NCBI GenBank assembly: GCA_963989385.1
Contig: OZ022512.1
Span: 26,433,899-26,497,898 of the forward strand
Length of the DNA: 64,000 bases
Direction of reading: 5' to 3'
Source: Ctena decussata
Lineage: Eukaryota > Mollusca > Bivalvia > Lucinida > Lucinidae
Shown piece by piece: positions 52,915 to 62,687 of this stretch. Each line of letters starts with the position of its first letter. Position 1 is the first letter of the stretch. The position numbers and the translations under genes were made by a program. The notes under the pieces are model-generated. The model was not told the origin of the DNA and made no database searches. It worked only from the letters and a program-made list of their open reading frames with translations.

Positions 52915-53018
52915 CCCAGTAGGCACGCAACGTTGAATCAACATTGGATCAAGGTTGATTCAACATCATGACGTTGAATCAACGTTGATTCAATGTTGAT
53001 TCAACTTTAAGTGCTGAG
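52915..53018. mobile_element. AACGTT-rich palindromic MITE, copy 2
   Basis: CCCAGTAGGCACGCAACGTT and the AAGTGCTGAGATGG end enclose TTGAATCAACNTTG blocks around CATCATGACGTTGAATC. Related to 23534-23626. Confidence 0.7.
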
Positions 53019-53271
53019 ATGGCAGGCGTCTACGCGAGAGCCTGCTTACTTTGCTCTGGTATATTTTCAATGTGTCTCACCGCTATGGATGGGTTCAAGG
53101 CCCGGCGCGCACAAGTGAGAAAGCCACAAATCCCGCTTATGGATGGTCAGGTGTTTTCCCGGGGAGCGTCGGTTTTCGCCCACTTCTGCTTTATGATCAA
53201 CTCGACATTTATAATTGAAATATTTTTGAAAGGATCGTAGAAATATCAAAACTAGATCTGTCTGCATACAC

Positions 53272-53394
53272 GATAGCTCTTGTCCATCACATAAAAACTT
53301 GAATGTAAAACTTTAACATTATGCTAATGCCGCCGCCGCCAATGCCAACACCGACGTCGGGAGCTCTTCCTGAACTTTGTTCAGGCGAGCTAAA
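53272..53394. mobile_element. Short TAGCTC..GAGCTA element
   Basis: TAGCTCTTGTCCATCACATA at the left and the hairpin CCTGAACTTTGTTCAGGCGAG CTAAAA at the right, with CTTTAACATTATGCTAATGC inside. Third copy of the 194-339 family. Confidence 0.6.
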
Positions 53395-53615
53395 ATCAGT
53401 GTGTGGAACAAACGCCTAAGGCCATGCTATTGTTAAATTTGCCAAAACTTGATTGGATAGTTCTGTGCATTTTCATTGGTCATGTGCATGAGTTCTTCAT
53501 GCATGCATTTTTTGTGTTTGACCGTAGATTTGGCGCTAGAAATGATAAAAAAAGGAGTGGACTATGGATTTTTACACTGACTTTCCCTGTGAATTCTTGT
53601 TCATTTCAACATATT

Positions 53616-53723
53616 CCCAGCAGGCACATGACGTCGTAATGACGTTGTACTGACGTCGATGCGACGTAACGACGTCGCATCGACGTCAGTACGACGTCAT
53701 TCCGACGTCATGTGCCCGCTGGG
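53616..53723. mobile_element. 108-bp almost perfect hairpin MITE of ACGTCG motifs
   Basis: Starts CCCAGCAGGCACATGACGTC and ends GACGTCATGTGCCCGCTGGG; the two 52-bp arms differ at only a few positions. GACGTCG/CGACGTC motifs repeat about every 11-15 bp. Ends match those of the AACGTT-rich MITEs (CCCAG-AGGCAC). Confidence 0.88.
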
Positions 53724-53789
53724 TTTGACTCGGTAAGTAGTACCTTTCTTTTTAGGTTGGTTGTTTTGGGCTTAACGGTTCTTTCAAAC

Positions 53790-54105
53790 AGGGAGCCCGG
53801 GTAGCTCTGTGGGTTAAGTGCCGGCCCATTGATATCGAGTGCGAGCCCCGATTGAGGCGAAAATCCCCCCCCCCCCCCCCCCCCCACCGTAAACGGGGTT
53901 CCATTGCACACAGCCTTTCATTATCACAGTCCCATCGTCCTGATATGACTGAAATACATTTGAAATACTGTTGAAAAGGACGTAAAATTGCATGTCATCC
54001 ATCCATCCATTGCACACAGCCTTTATGATCATCCTTCCATTTTCCTGATATGACTGAAATACTATTGAAAAGGATGTAAAATTGCGAGTCATCCATCCTT
54101 CCCTT
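53790..54105 (+). mobile_element. tRNA-derived SINE, family 1, with duplicated tail
   Basis: Head GGGAGCCCGGGTAGCTCTGT GGGTTAAG, B-box region GAGTGCGAGCCCCGATTG, a C run at 53865-53885, then TTGCACACAGCCTTTCATTA, GATATGACTGAAATAC and AAAAGGACGTAAAATTG with (ATCC)n. The 3' part is present twice in tandem (second from about 54010). Confidence 0.82.
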
Positions 54106-54229
54106 TCAGACAGTATTCGGTCTATATCGAGCCATTTCTATTTAGGAATCGGAGTAATTTTTTTTTTCTACCATAAAATCTTTGTGAACTTTGCAGTCCT
54201 TTTACCTATTCAACTCACTTTTTGTGTGT

Positions 54230-54256
54230 GTGTGGGGTGGGGGGGGGGGGGGGGTC
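54230..54256. repeat. (TG)n and G-run
   Basis: GTGTGTGTGTGGGGTGGGGGG type tract, some 18 G in near succession. Confidence 0.8.
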
Positions 54257-54377
54257 GAATCGGTCAATGGCGCTGTATATCTTTCAGAGCTGGGGCGTGT
54301 ACTAATTTAGGATAATAGCAGGGCAAGGACTGTCTGTGGTTGCAGCAAGTGCGAGATGGGGCTGGTCTCATCTATCC

Positions 54378-54672
54378 TGGAGCCCCGGCAGCTCAGTAGG
54401 CTGGTCTGCTGATCTAACTATTCTGGGTTCGAGTCCCGCTGTAAGCGGGAATCTTTTACATCGTAAACGGGGGTCCGTTGCACACATCCTTTCATTATCA
54501 CCCTCCTATTGTCCTGATATGACTGAAACATCTACATCTACATCATACGCGCTGCCGTCACACTTGGCTACTATAACGCGGGGGCTTGCTGCATGAGAAA
54601 GAAAGAGTATGATAGGAAAGATAGAAGTAAACACTGTTAAAAAGGACGTAAATTCGCAAGTCATCCATTAAT
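54378..54672 (+). mobile_element. tRNA-derived SINE, family 1
   Basis: Head GGAGCCCCGGCAGCTCAGTA GGCTGG, B box TGGGTTCGAGTCCCGC, then GTTGCACACATCCTTTCATT, CCTGATATGACTGAAACATC and AAAAGGACGTAAATTCGCAA with a (TCATCC) tail. An extra segment (about 54530-54630) splits the 3' part. Confidence 0.82.
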
Positions 54673-54819
54673 CCGATCTCTCTTCTCTTTTTTTTCTTTC
54701 TATCGATACTGCTCTCGGTCAAATATGACCATGATGGCAGGTTTGTGGTGTGGCACGTAAGTTATCACACACACAAAAAAGAAAAATGAATTTGTGACAA
54801 AGCCACCAGCAGATTCAAA

Positions 54820-55370
54820 CTATTTACAAGAAGTCCTCAGGGGCAGGCATTCCATACCTAGCCCCTGCTCTACCCTATGATATTATATTTTGGCCTTAAT
54901 ACCCATCAACTGTCTCCGAAGAGACAGCTTCAGTTGTAAGGCCATTCCAAGATGCAATTGTCCTGGGGAAAATGAATTCTTAAAACCGTCCGTATAAGCG
55001 TTTTCTCTCTCTCTCTCTTGAAGACACATCGATACTGAAATACTGTCTCAAAAAGGCGTTGTTCCCAAAACAACCAACTAGCTTTTTTTTTAGATTTTTT
55101 TTGTCCCAGCTTCAGTATATAGTGACACTACAGCTAGAAAGGATAACTTGGAGAGAACCGTTGTGCTTGATTAGCTGGTTGTTTTTGGGTTTTATGGCCC
55201 TTGAAGACAATATTTCAAACTGGAAAGAAGAGATATGATAGGGGAGAGAAAAAATGTCCAAACAACCAGCACCCGCACGCACTGCAAGCACAGTAGGCCC
55301 CTGCTCTAGTAGTATAATACAATTTAGTAGGACGAAGGGCACTGAAAAAGAACAGTTGTGTATCAGTCTA
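54820..55370. repeat. Interspersed repeats with GGGCAGG..TAGCCCCTGCTC phrases
   Basis: TACCTAGCCCCTGCTCTACC and AGTAGGCCCCTGCTCTAGTA, CCGAAGAGACAGCTTCAG, a (TC)n tract at 55007-55019, and AGCACCCGCACGCACTGCAAG, related in reverse to 34500-34600. No gene supported. Confidence 0.4.
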
Positions 55371-55391
55371 TAGGTCTAGTATAAGTATATA

Positions 55392-55585
55392 ATTTAAGCG
55401 CCAGTGATGAAAATAGCATAATTTGCAAACAACGTAGATCATGATAAGGCTGCGCATTATATTGAGCCGCCATATCTAGATCTACACTTTTTTTGCCTTC
55501 CAGCTTTTTAATAGCTTGAACAAAGTATATGTTGAAATTTTGCGGACGTAGATTTTGTCGTCTGCTTTTCGGCGCTTTTAAGAGG
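55392..55585. mobile_element. Copy of the AACAGTGTAGATC MITE
   Basis: TTTAAGCGCCAGTGATGAAA to CGTCTGCTTTTCGGCGCTTTTAAG, with ATTTGCAAACAACGTAGATC and ATCTAGATCTACACTT between; matches 6412-6616 along its whole length. Confidence 0.75.
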
Positions 55586-55689
55586 GTGAGGACACCTGAA
55601 ATTAACTTCTTAGATTAGAACAGTTTGGCTTTACAGTGCAGTAAAACGTCCAAAAAAAACAGTGAATACCCAGACCAGGCCCAGAGGCT

Positions 55690-55822
55690 ATAAAACTAGA
55701 GTACATTCTCAAACTTAAAATAAAGCACACTAATTGGCTGCTTCCGAGCACATGCTCGGAAGTAGCCAATCAGTGTGCTTTATTTTTAGTTTGAGATTAT
55801 TCTCAAGTTGTATAACCTCGAA
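55690..55822. mobile_element. Palindromic MITE of the GCTTCCGAGCACATGCTCGG family, copy 1
   Basis: ACTAGAGTACATTCTCAAAC and the opposite TATTCTCAAGTTGTATAACC surround AAATAAAGCACACTAATTGG / CCAATCAGTGTGCTTTATTT with the centre GCTTCCGAGCACATGCTCGGAAG. Confidence 0.85.
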
Positions 55823-56087
55823 TTCAGACTGCTCATTCAAACAATGTAAACCCTGATCAAACTGCTCTTTTAACGGTCGTACATGTAACCGTCACGCTGG
55901 CTTTGAAGACAGAGCAGACCCAGATCAGTCTGATCAGAGTCTACTATTTTTTTTCATTTTATTTGCATTTTTAGACGCGTTTCTGCATTGGAAAATCAAA
56001 AATGCAAAATGTTCGATATCTAGGATGAGCTTAGTCTCCATAGGCCTATCAGTGGTTAAAACAGCTAAACACAAATTATTATGAAAG
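55823..56087. other. Interval without a gene; fragment of a GATCAGACTG repeat
   Basis: 55840-55945 has CCTGATCAAACTGCTC and AGATCAGTCTGATCAGAGTC, distantly like the MITE at 21001. The rest shows nothing. Confidence 0.4.
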
Positions 56088-56174
56088 CAGTTCAGAATCA
56101 GAATCAGAATCAGAATTGTTTACTGGTGATACGTCCAAGGACAATCATTCACCAGGACCTGTCTATCAGGGAAG

Positions 56175-56765
56175 CTAGTCCCTAGCCCTTATAAGAGAAG
56201 TTAACTTAGTAACTGAATCCTCTGCACCCCCAGCAGCAGAAATAAGTGAATCTTCCAGGGAATTCCAATCTCTAATAGTCTGGGGGAAGAAACTGGACTT
56301 GTAAATGTCAGTCCCAGCCAATGGGGTTTGAAATGCCAGGGAATGATGATTCCTGGTACGCCTACTTGGGGGAACAAGGTCATTTATGGGTATACTGGCT
56401 GCACCCCTCAGACCTTTGTACAGCATTATGAGTCTACTATCTTTCCTTCTCTTTTTTAGGGATTCCCACTTAAGTTTCTCCAGAATGCCAGTCATACTCC
56501 CAGTTTCATATGTGTAATTTCCCGTTACAAATCTAGCTTCCCTTTTCTGCACCTTCTCAAGTTCATCTTGGAGAAGTATACTCTGAGGGTCCCAAACTGA
56601 ACTGCCATACTCCAGGACTGGACGCACCAGTCCCTTGTATGCTGACTCTTTAACATCTTGTGGACATGCTGCCAAGTTACGTCTGAGGAAGCCGAGGGTC
56701 CTATTAGCCTTTGTGCAAATATTGCTGACATGAGTGTTCCATTTCAAATCATTGGTAATGGTTTT
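56175..56765 (-). pseudogene. LINE polyprotein, C-terminal region after frameshift
   Basis: The C-terminal part following the RT. Coding resumes at KTITNDLKWNTHVSNICTKA, shifted relative to the upstream frame at about 56760. It contains NRTLGFLRRNL, YKGLVRPVLEYGSSVWDP and LEKVQKREARFV, the conserved post-RT block of CR1/L2-like elements, and ends near SVTKLTSLIRARD at 56175. Its 3' portion is present again at 17531 (+) and 20681 (-). Confidence 0.88.
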
Positions 56766-58581
56766 TGCCGAGATACTTGATAGTTTCTACATTATTGAGG
56801 ACCGTTCCCTCTAAGGCGTAGGAAGCATTGATCTTCTTGATCCGTTTCCTTGTAATTTGCATTATGTTGCATTTGACAGGTTGAAATCTCATGCCCCAAC
56901 TCCTTGCCCAACAACCTAAACGATCTATATCCTCCTGAAGTTTCACCGTGTCTTCAATATCTCTGATTACACGATAGCAAACACAATCGTCAGCAAAAAG
57001 TCTTAATTCCGAGTCAATATTTTCTATTATATCGTTAATGTACAACGAGAATAACAGTGGTCCAAGCACGGTGCCCTGGGGGACACCTGACAAAACCGGG
57101 GCCCAATCCGACTTAACTCCATTTACCACCACACGCTGCTGCCTGTAACAGAGAAAAGAATCTATCCATTTCAGAGTCTTCCCACCAATACCATAGCCGA
57201 ATAGCTTACATTTAAGTAATTCATGAGGGGGAGTGTCAAAAGCTTTCTCGAAGTCCAAGATAAAAGTGTCAACCTGACCACCCTTATCCAAGATTTTAGC
57301 CAAGTCGTTTATAACTGTGATCAATTGAGTTTCGCAACTATGTTTCTTCCGAAATGCATGTTGTCTGTCTGACAAAAGTTTATGTTCATCCAAATGCGCC
57401 ATAATATTAGAGCAGACAATGTGTTCGAGTAACTTGCATGGTACACAAGTTAGAGAAACCGGTCGGTATTTGCAAGCCAAAGACCTATCTCCTTTTTTGA
57501 GGAGCGGGCATATATTTGCAAGAGACCATTCCTTGGGGATTTCACCCGTGTCAATAGATTGTTGGAAGAGATGAGCAAATATTGGGCCTAATTCAGATGC
57601 TAGTTCTTTTAAGACTCTAGGATGCAATTCATCAGGTCCTAAAGCTTTTGATGGGTTCAAGCCCTTAAGAAGTTTCGTTACACCTTCTGCTGAAACATGA
57701 ATGTCCTCCATGAAAGGAGCCGAGCAATTAAGAAGGGGGACTTGGGTGTGCTCACTTTTATTAAACACATCCGAAAACTGACCGTTAAATTCATCAGCCT
57801 GTTCCAACTCTGATTCGGCAACACCACCACCATTTCTCTTCTTTAGGGGCGGGATACCTTGAGTATCTTTCTTTTGACTATTAATGTACCTGTAGAAGTC
57901 TCTGGGATTAGCCTTTATGTCACCAACCAAGTTATTGACATACAAATCATGTTGCTTTTTCACATCAGCTTTAATTTCCCTTCTCAAAGATTCAAATTTT
58001 GACCTAAGTTTGCTACTGCCAGTCTTTTTGGCCTTCGCATGTGTCTTATTTCTTCTACGAATCTTTCTTCTTATCTCAGGGGTTATCCAAGGAACAGAAG
58101 AAGTTGACCTACTGGTTTTCGAGGGGATGTGCTTTTCAGCAGACTCCTGAATAAAGGAGGTTATCAAGTCAAAGTTTTCCTGAACCGAGCGATTGTCCGA
58201 GTAACCATTGAAGTACCTATGTTTTGCGAAGTCTGACACTTCTTTCCTCATCGATTCAAAGTCTCCCTTTTGGTACAAAAACACTTTCCTCCGAGGTTTC
58301 TTTTTTGGAGGGATATAAATTTTCAAAGTTCCTGAGATCGCATCATGATCACTAAGTTTGTCTGGGGAATGTATTTCTTGGAGCTGGCCAGGAAGCGAAG
58401 TGAGAATTAAATCCAAAGTGTTTTTCTCCCGAGTCGGGAAATTCACCAGTTGTTCTAAACCATGATCATTCATGACATCAATCAACATTTGTCCCTCTGA
58501 CTGACTTAACACTGATCCTGCCTTATTAAGTCGGTCTGGCCAAGCAATATCCTTGAAGTTGAAATCCCCTAGTACATGAAC
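56749..58581 (-). pseudogene. LINE polyprotein: end of endonuclease and reverse transcriptase
   Basis: Reads on from the nonsense codon at 58584-58582 in the same frame: VHVLGDFNF, then LSDHDAI (endonuclease SDH motif). The RT blocks follow in order: LNPSKALGPDELHPRVLKEL, PLLKKGDRSLACKYRPVSLT, FILDFEKAFDTPPHELL, GVPQGTVLGPLLFSLYINDI and the catalytic FADD at 56997-56986. A spacer rich in Lys/Arg (RRKIRRRNKTHAKAKK) lies between endonuclease and RT. The frame is lost just after NVETIKYLG near 56765. Catalytic residues are intact, so inactivation is recent or limited to the two lesions. Confidence 0.92.
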
Positions 58582-59769
58582 TCAGGGGAGCTTATTTCCC
58601 TTGTGCTTTGTCCTAATATGATCTAACTGATCACGAAACAATTGAAATTCCTCACTTGAGCCACCAGGTTGGCGATACCAACTTGCTACATAATTGGAAG
58701 TTTTGTTTGCCAAAATTTTAACCCAAACTGATTCTGAGTCGTTTTCTATTTCTGACAAGGGCATGTGCGGAATGTCCTTATGAATGAGAAGCATCACTCC
58801 GCCACCATGGAGGTTCCTGTCCTTCCTGAATACATTGTAGGGGAATGTTTCAGGGAACAATTCCGAAGTTGCAACTGAACTGTCAATTTTTGTTTCCTGA
58901 ATAGCCACAACATGAGGTTGGTGGACATCAAGGAAAGCTAATAAATCCAATTTCTTACCCCTAATACTGTTTATGTTCAAGCTAACAAGTTTCAAACCGC
59001 CAAAAGTCTTGTCATTAAAATTTGACTCATTTGAACTATTTGGTGAAAGTTTAACATTCTTATCCTTTGACAGTGGATTAAATCGATTCTCAGTCACTAG
59101 ATTCAACTGATCATCGAAGAAGGAGTCCGAGAAGTTGAAAAATTCACATTTTGGACAAATCCATGTGCACCCAGAAGTCAATACATTTTCATAATCAGCG
59201 TCCGAAATAAAAGAGCATTCAGAGCATTCATTGTGAAGCCACAGTTCACAACCATCACATTGAACTGCCTTATGACCATTGAGAACCGCACGACTGCACA
59301 GGCCGCAATCCGCCTTGCAGTTTGTGCAATACCTATCACTACTGCCAGTCTCAATCGCTAACAGCTCATCATCTCCCAGATTTGAGCATTTTGCATGAAA
59401 GCGTTTTTCACAATCAATGCATCCAATCATTTTGTCCGATGATTTGCACATTTTTTTGCACAAACCACACTTAGACCTGGGACCTGGGTTTGTTTCGATG
59501 TCCCCAGCCAGGATAATCAAAAGAGCTAGGTTAGTGCCTTTTGATGAGGAAAAGCATCTTAACCTCTCTGAAGTTCTTCGATTTCCAAGTTTCCTTATTA
59601 TAGTGAAACACTGCGAAGATCTGTCCGCAGACACTTCGCTACCAATTCTGCATTCCAAGTTTGGGTCCGGAGAGTCTGAACCTTGATTTGACCATTTCCA
59701 TAGAATAAAACCAATAACTACCACTACTGGAAACAAGAATGGGAGTCTTCTGACATGCATTTTAGACAT
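58582..59769 (-). pseudogene. LINE polyprotein N-terminus: membrane segment, 2A-like motif, PHD-type zinc region, APE endonuclease
   Basis: 395 codons from ATG 59769 to a TGA at 58584-58582. Residues 9-25 are hydrophobic (LPFLFPVVVVIGFILWK). Residues 89-97 are GDIETNPGP, the 2A-like recoding motif. Residues 101-210 carry Cys/His pairs of a PHD-like zinc region (CGLCKKMC, CIDCEKRFHAKC, CTNCKADCGLC, CDGCELWLHNEC, CPKC). The endonuclease starts at about 260 with LVSLNINSIR and has QETK at 291-294 and GGGVMLLIHKD. The TGA is followed in frame by VHVLGDFNF, so it is a single nonsense change, not the natural end. Confidence 0.92.
59479..59505 (-). other. 2A-like ribosome-skipping motif in LINE
   Basis: Codons for GDIETNPGP (GGGGACATCGAAACAAACCC then AGGTCCC). 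It fits the 2A consensus D(V/I)ExNPG|P, where the ribosome releases the chain between the final G and P. The upstream residues ALLIILA are a suitable hydrophobic lead. Confidence 0.88.
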
Positions 59770-59850
59770 TTCCTACCGTTAACAAGAGACATTTCCTACC
59801 GTTAACAAGACAATTAACAAGACGTTAACAAGACACCGTTAACAAGTTCA
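59766..59850 (-). repeat. Short tandem repeat in the LINE 5' leader
   Basis: Minus strand: CTTGTTAACGGT, CTTGTTAACGT, CTTGTTAATTGT, CTTGTTAACGGTAGGAAATG and again CTTGTTAACGGTAGGAA just before the start codon. About five units of 10-23 bp. Confidence 0.75.
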
Positions 59851-59940
59851 ATCGTCACGCGTTGTGAAGAAAAAATGTAGGTTGATGCGTATATTTTGAG
59901 TCGGATAACTAGCTAAAAGTAAAGGGAACTAGTTTTTCAC

Positions 59941-61822
59941 GCCTACCAATCGCTCTCATGCGAAACCACGGTTCAGAACGCCAATCCATGAGAGGAGTTT
60001 CCGGTTTTGCAGGAGGGGAGCCGAAATCGTAAACAAATTTGACATCGGCACAAGATTTGAGGTATTTATTTTTAATGATATATCACAGAGTTCATGTCAG
60101 TTTTGATCCAATTATTGTTCAGAAGCTGTTTTTGTGTTTGATAAAAATTCCTTCTATTTTCTATTATCTCATACGGAACCGGGCTGACGATGCCAAGTTT
60201 TTGCGTATATTGTCTAAATTCTAAACTGTACATCATGGAAAGCTTACTTCCAACGTTTGGATTCACGCATACAGTAGTTCTGATCACTTCTTTGCAACTG
60301 ACACGGTCAGAGACTCAAAATCAAGCAAGAGAATGCGACTTTTCCCTACATGTACAGTGGACTCGACAGTATCGGATCAACTTCAATAAAACTCCTGTTT
60401 TGTTGTATATGAATGCTAACATTATATATGTTATTACACATAACAATTGCAAAATATCCCTTCTATCTATCCATGTCAAAATATTTACGTAATTTATTCC
60501 ATTAAGGGCAGATAACCTATCCAGACTTACAGGAGGGTCTTACGACAGTAACGAATCAGTTGCGACAGTATCGGATCATACGATATTATTTTATAAGAGA
60601 TTTCCTCCGAGGCGTTCTGCCAAACTACTTAACTTCAATAATTTGGCTTCATAAACAATTGGACCTATTAAACTCTGAGAGGAAACTTTTACGGCCTTTC
60701 AACGATGTTTTTCGCGTGGCCCGTCACCAGCAACGTTAGCTAACAGTTGAATGTGTTAAAATGTACATGCATGTCAATACTCTTAACTCAGTTATCCCCT
60801 GCGCCCCTATAGCACGGCCCTACTTAAACAGTATAGACCATAATCTGACTTCGCAAAGAATACACCCTGATAAGACCGTAGCGTCTGATCAGGATCAAGA
60901 AATTTATGGTGATTTTCCGCCTTAGCACTGGAATATCAATGCAAACAATGTATAAACTCTACATGGTCATTCAGCGAGTTCTGCTGCATTAATCTGAGTC
61001 TACGCAGTGTACAAATGTCCAGCTGATGAACGCAAAACATCAATGGGTTCAAAAACATACGAGCTGACGTCGAATTTTCTTCAGAATGTGTTTAGCGGAA
61101 GCTTAGATTTGCTACGCATAACCGTCATTATCAGACGGTAGTGTGTGGGGGACGAGGGTTGGGAGATATTTTACAAAAAGGATATTGTATTACTTTTTTT
61201 AAACCGATCTTTTTTGAAAGAAGACACGGCAGTCATTCAGAAAGTTGATTTATGACTTACTTTCAGCATCAGGCCTGTATTTAACATAAAGTTTTCAAGC
61301 TAATGCCTGTTTTTCAGTTCAACTTATATAATGATCCGTTACTGTCGCACATTGGTGCGCAACTTTTCAAGTCTTTAGTTTCATCAAATACTGGGATGTC
61401 ACGAAAATAATGACTGTCTGCGATTTGAGGGATGCCAGGACACATTACAAAGCAGAATCAGTTTCAATCGCCTAATTATAAAATTGTGTAAACAACCGAA
61501 ATTTGTTTTGGGAGTAACGAGCAACAGACAAAATGCGGGCGCCGCTGAACAGGGGTCAAGCTTTTCTTCAACTCTGATTTGTTCACAGCCGCACATTTCG
61601 ATTGAATTTTTCACCCTGCACTTTATCATTGGTTTAACTTGAAATATTTAAAATAGTATTCTTATATTTTGCATAAATACTTTTCAGAGAATATAAATAC
61701 CTCAAACCTTGTGCCGATGTCAAATTTGTTTACGGTTTCGGCTCCCCTCCTGCAAAACCGGAAACTCCTCTCATGGATTGGCGTTCTGAACCGTGGTTTC
61801 GCATGAGAGCGATTGGTAGGCA
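59941..61822. mobile_element. 1.9 kb element or inverted duplication with ~130-bp inverted repeats
   Basis: CCTACCAATCGCTCTCATGC, AACCACGGTTCAGAACGCC, GAGAGGAGTTTCCGGTTTTG and GGGAGCCGAAATCGTAAAC at 59943-60050 are repeated in reverse at 61700-61820. Inside, ACAGTATCGGATCA occurs twice (about 60369 and 60570) and a related ATGATCCGTTACTGTCGCAC at 61330. No transposase was recognised. It lies just upstream of the LINE 5' end. Confidence 0.7.
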
Positions 61823-61904
61823 TGTTTTTGAAAAATACAAAATCGCCCAGCAAAACAAAATTTCCAGTTCTGGTTCCCTGTCTACAAGGGATGCTATATA
61901 AACA

Positions 61905-62035
61905 TGGGCGGGATAATGAATGGGAATTTGGACGGACACCCGGCGCCAGGTGTGTGCAACTATGGTTACGTACCGTTGAGCCACTTGGGTAACGTGGATA
62001 CGAGAATTGAACAGAACAGAACAGAACAAACATGA
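61905..62035 (-). repeat. Copy of the GGCGCC..CAAGTGGCTC..GTTCTGTTC repeat
   Basis: TTTGGACGGACACCCGGCGC, CTATGGTTACGTACCGTTGA, GCCACTTGGGTAACGTGG and GAGAATTGAACAGAACAGAA match the units at 50370-50640 reversed. Frames across it are artefacts. Confidence 0.65.
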
Positions 62036-62466
62036 ATGGGAATCAACGCCTGTACATTGTATTTTTACCAATTCATGTTATCGAAAGTAGCTCATTTTTG
62101 TTGCCAACTAAAATGATCCAAATAATTTTCAAAACTTGTTTATGTGAAATTCAAGGCCGATTCATTCGTTTAAAGTTGGCTAATCACGGTCATATTCACT
62201 GACGGAACTGTAGTGAGAATCTTGCAGCAATTCTTCACGATAAAATTTTTCATAACTGATAGCGATTGGACCTTTAAATGTTCCAGTTTTGATTAGATCA
62301 TCAGTTGTCAATGAGACAATGATTTATTTTCATTATTATTATTTTATTTATTTTTATTTATTTATTTTTTTTTGTTTAAACTACGACAAAATTTATTTAT
62401 TTGCAGTACGAATAAAGAACAAAATTTTCCTTTACATTTAGGCTACAGAAGTAAAACAAATCCCAG
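62036..62466. other. Interval without a gene; (TTTA)n tract at 62325-62400
   Basis: AT-rich, no supported frame. Confidence 0.4.
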
Positions 62467-62664
62467 CGGTTATAAGACTTGAGTACATTCTCAAACTCAA
62501 AATAAAGGACACTGATTGGCTGCTTCCGAGCATGTGCTCGGAAGCAGCCAATAAGTGTGCTTTATTTTGAGTTTGAGTTTATTCTCAAGTTTTATGTGCT
62601 CGGAAGCAGCCAATCAGTGTGCTTTATTTTGAGTTTGAGAATGTACTCAAGTTTTATAACCTCT
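62467..62664. mobile_element. Palindromic MITE of the GCTTCCGAGCATGTGCTCGG family, copy 2, with one arm duplicated
   Basis: A full palindrome (62467-62595) like 55690-55822 is followed directly by an extra arm: TGTGCTCGGAAGCAGCCAAT and AGTGTGCTTTATTTTGAGTT then ACTCAAGTTTTATAACCTC. Confidence 0.85.
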
Positions 62665-62687
62665 AACCAAAGTGAGCATATTGCTTT

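Larger units (their letters stand above)
56088..59880 (-). mobile_element. Nearly full-length CR1/L2-type non-LTR retrotransposon
   Basis: One long coding region on the minus strand (59769 to 56175), interrupted by a nonsense codon and a frameshift, encodes a zinc/PHD-like region, APE endonuclease and reverse transcriptase with no RNase H. The 3' UTR is about 75 bases and ends in (TTCTGA)n (56099-56115), consistent with CR1/L2-type elements, whose ends are short tandem repeats rather than poly-A. The 5' leader (59770-59850) is a tandem of CTTGTTAAYG-type units. No target duplication was found, so exact 5' end is uncertain. Confidence 0.92.

Noticed and set aside
56175..58512. Treating the LINE frames as separate genes
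   Set aside because: They are one polyprotein broken by a TGA in the same frame and by a frameshift.
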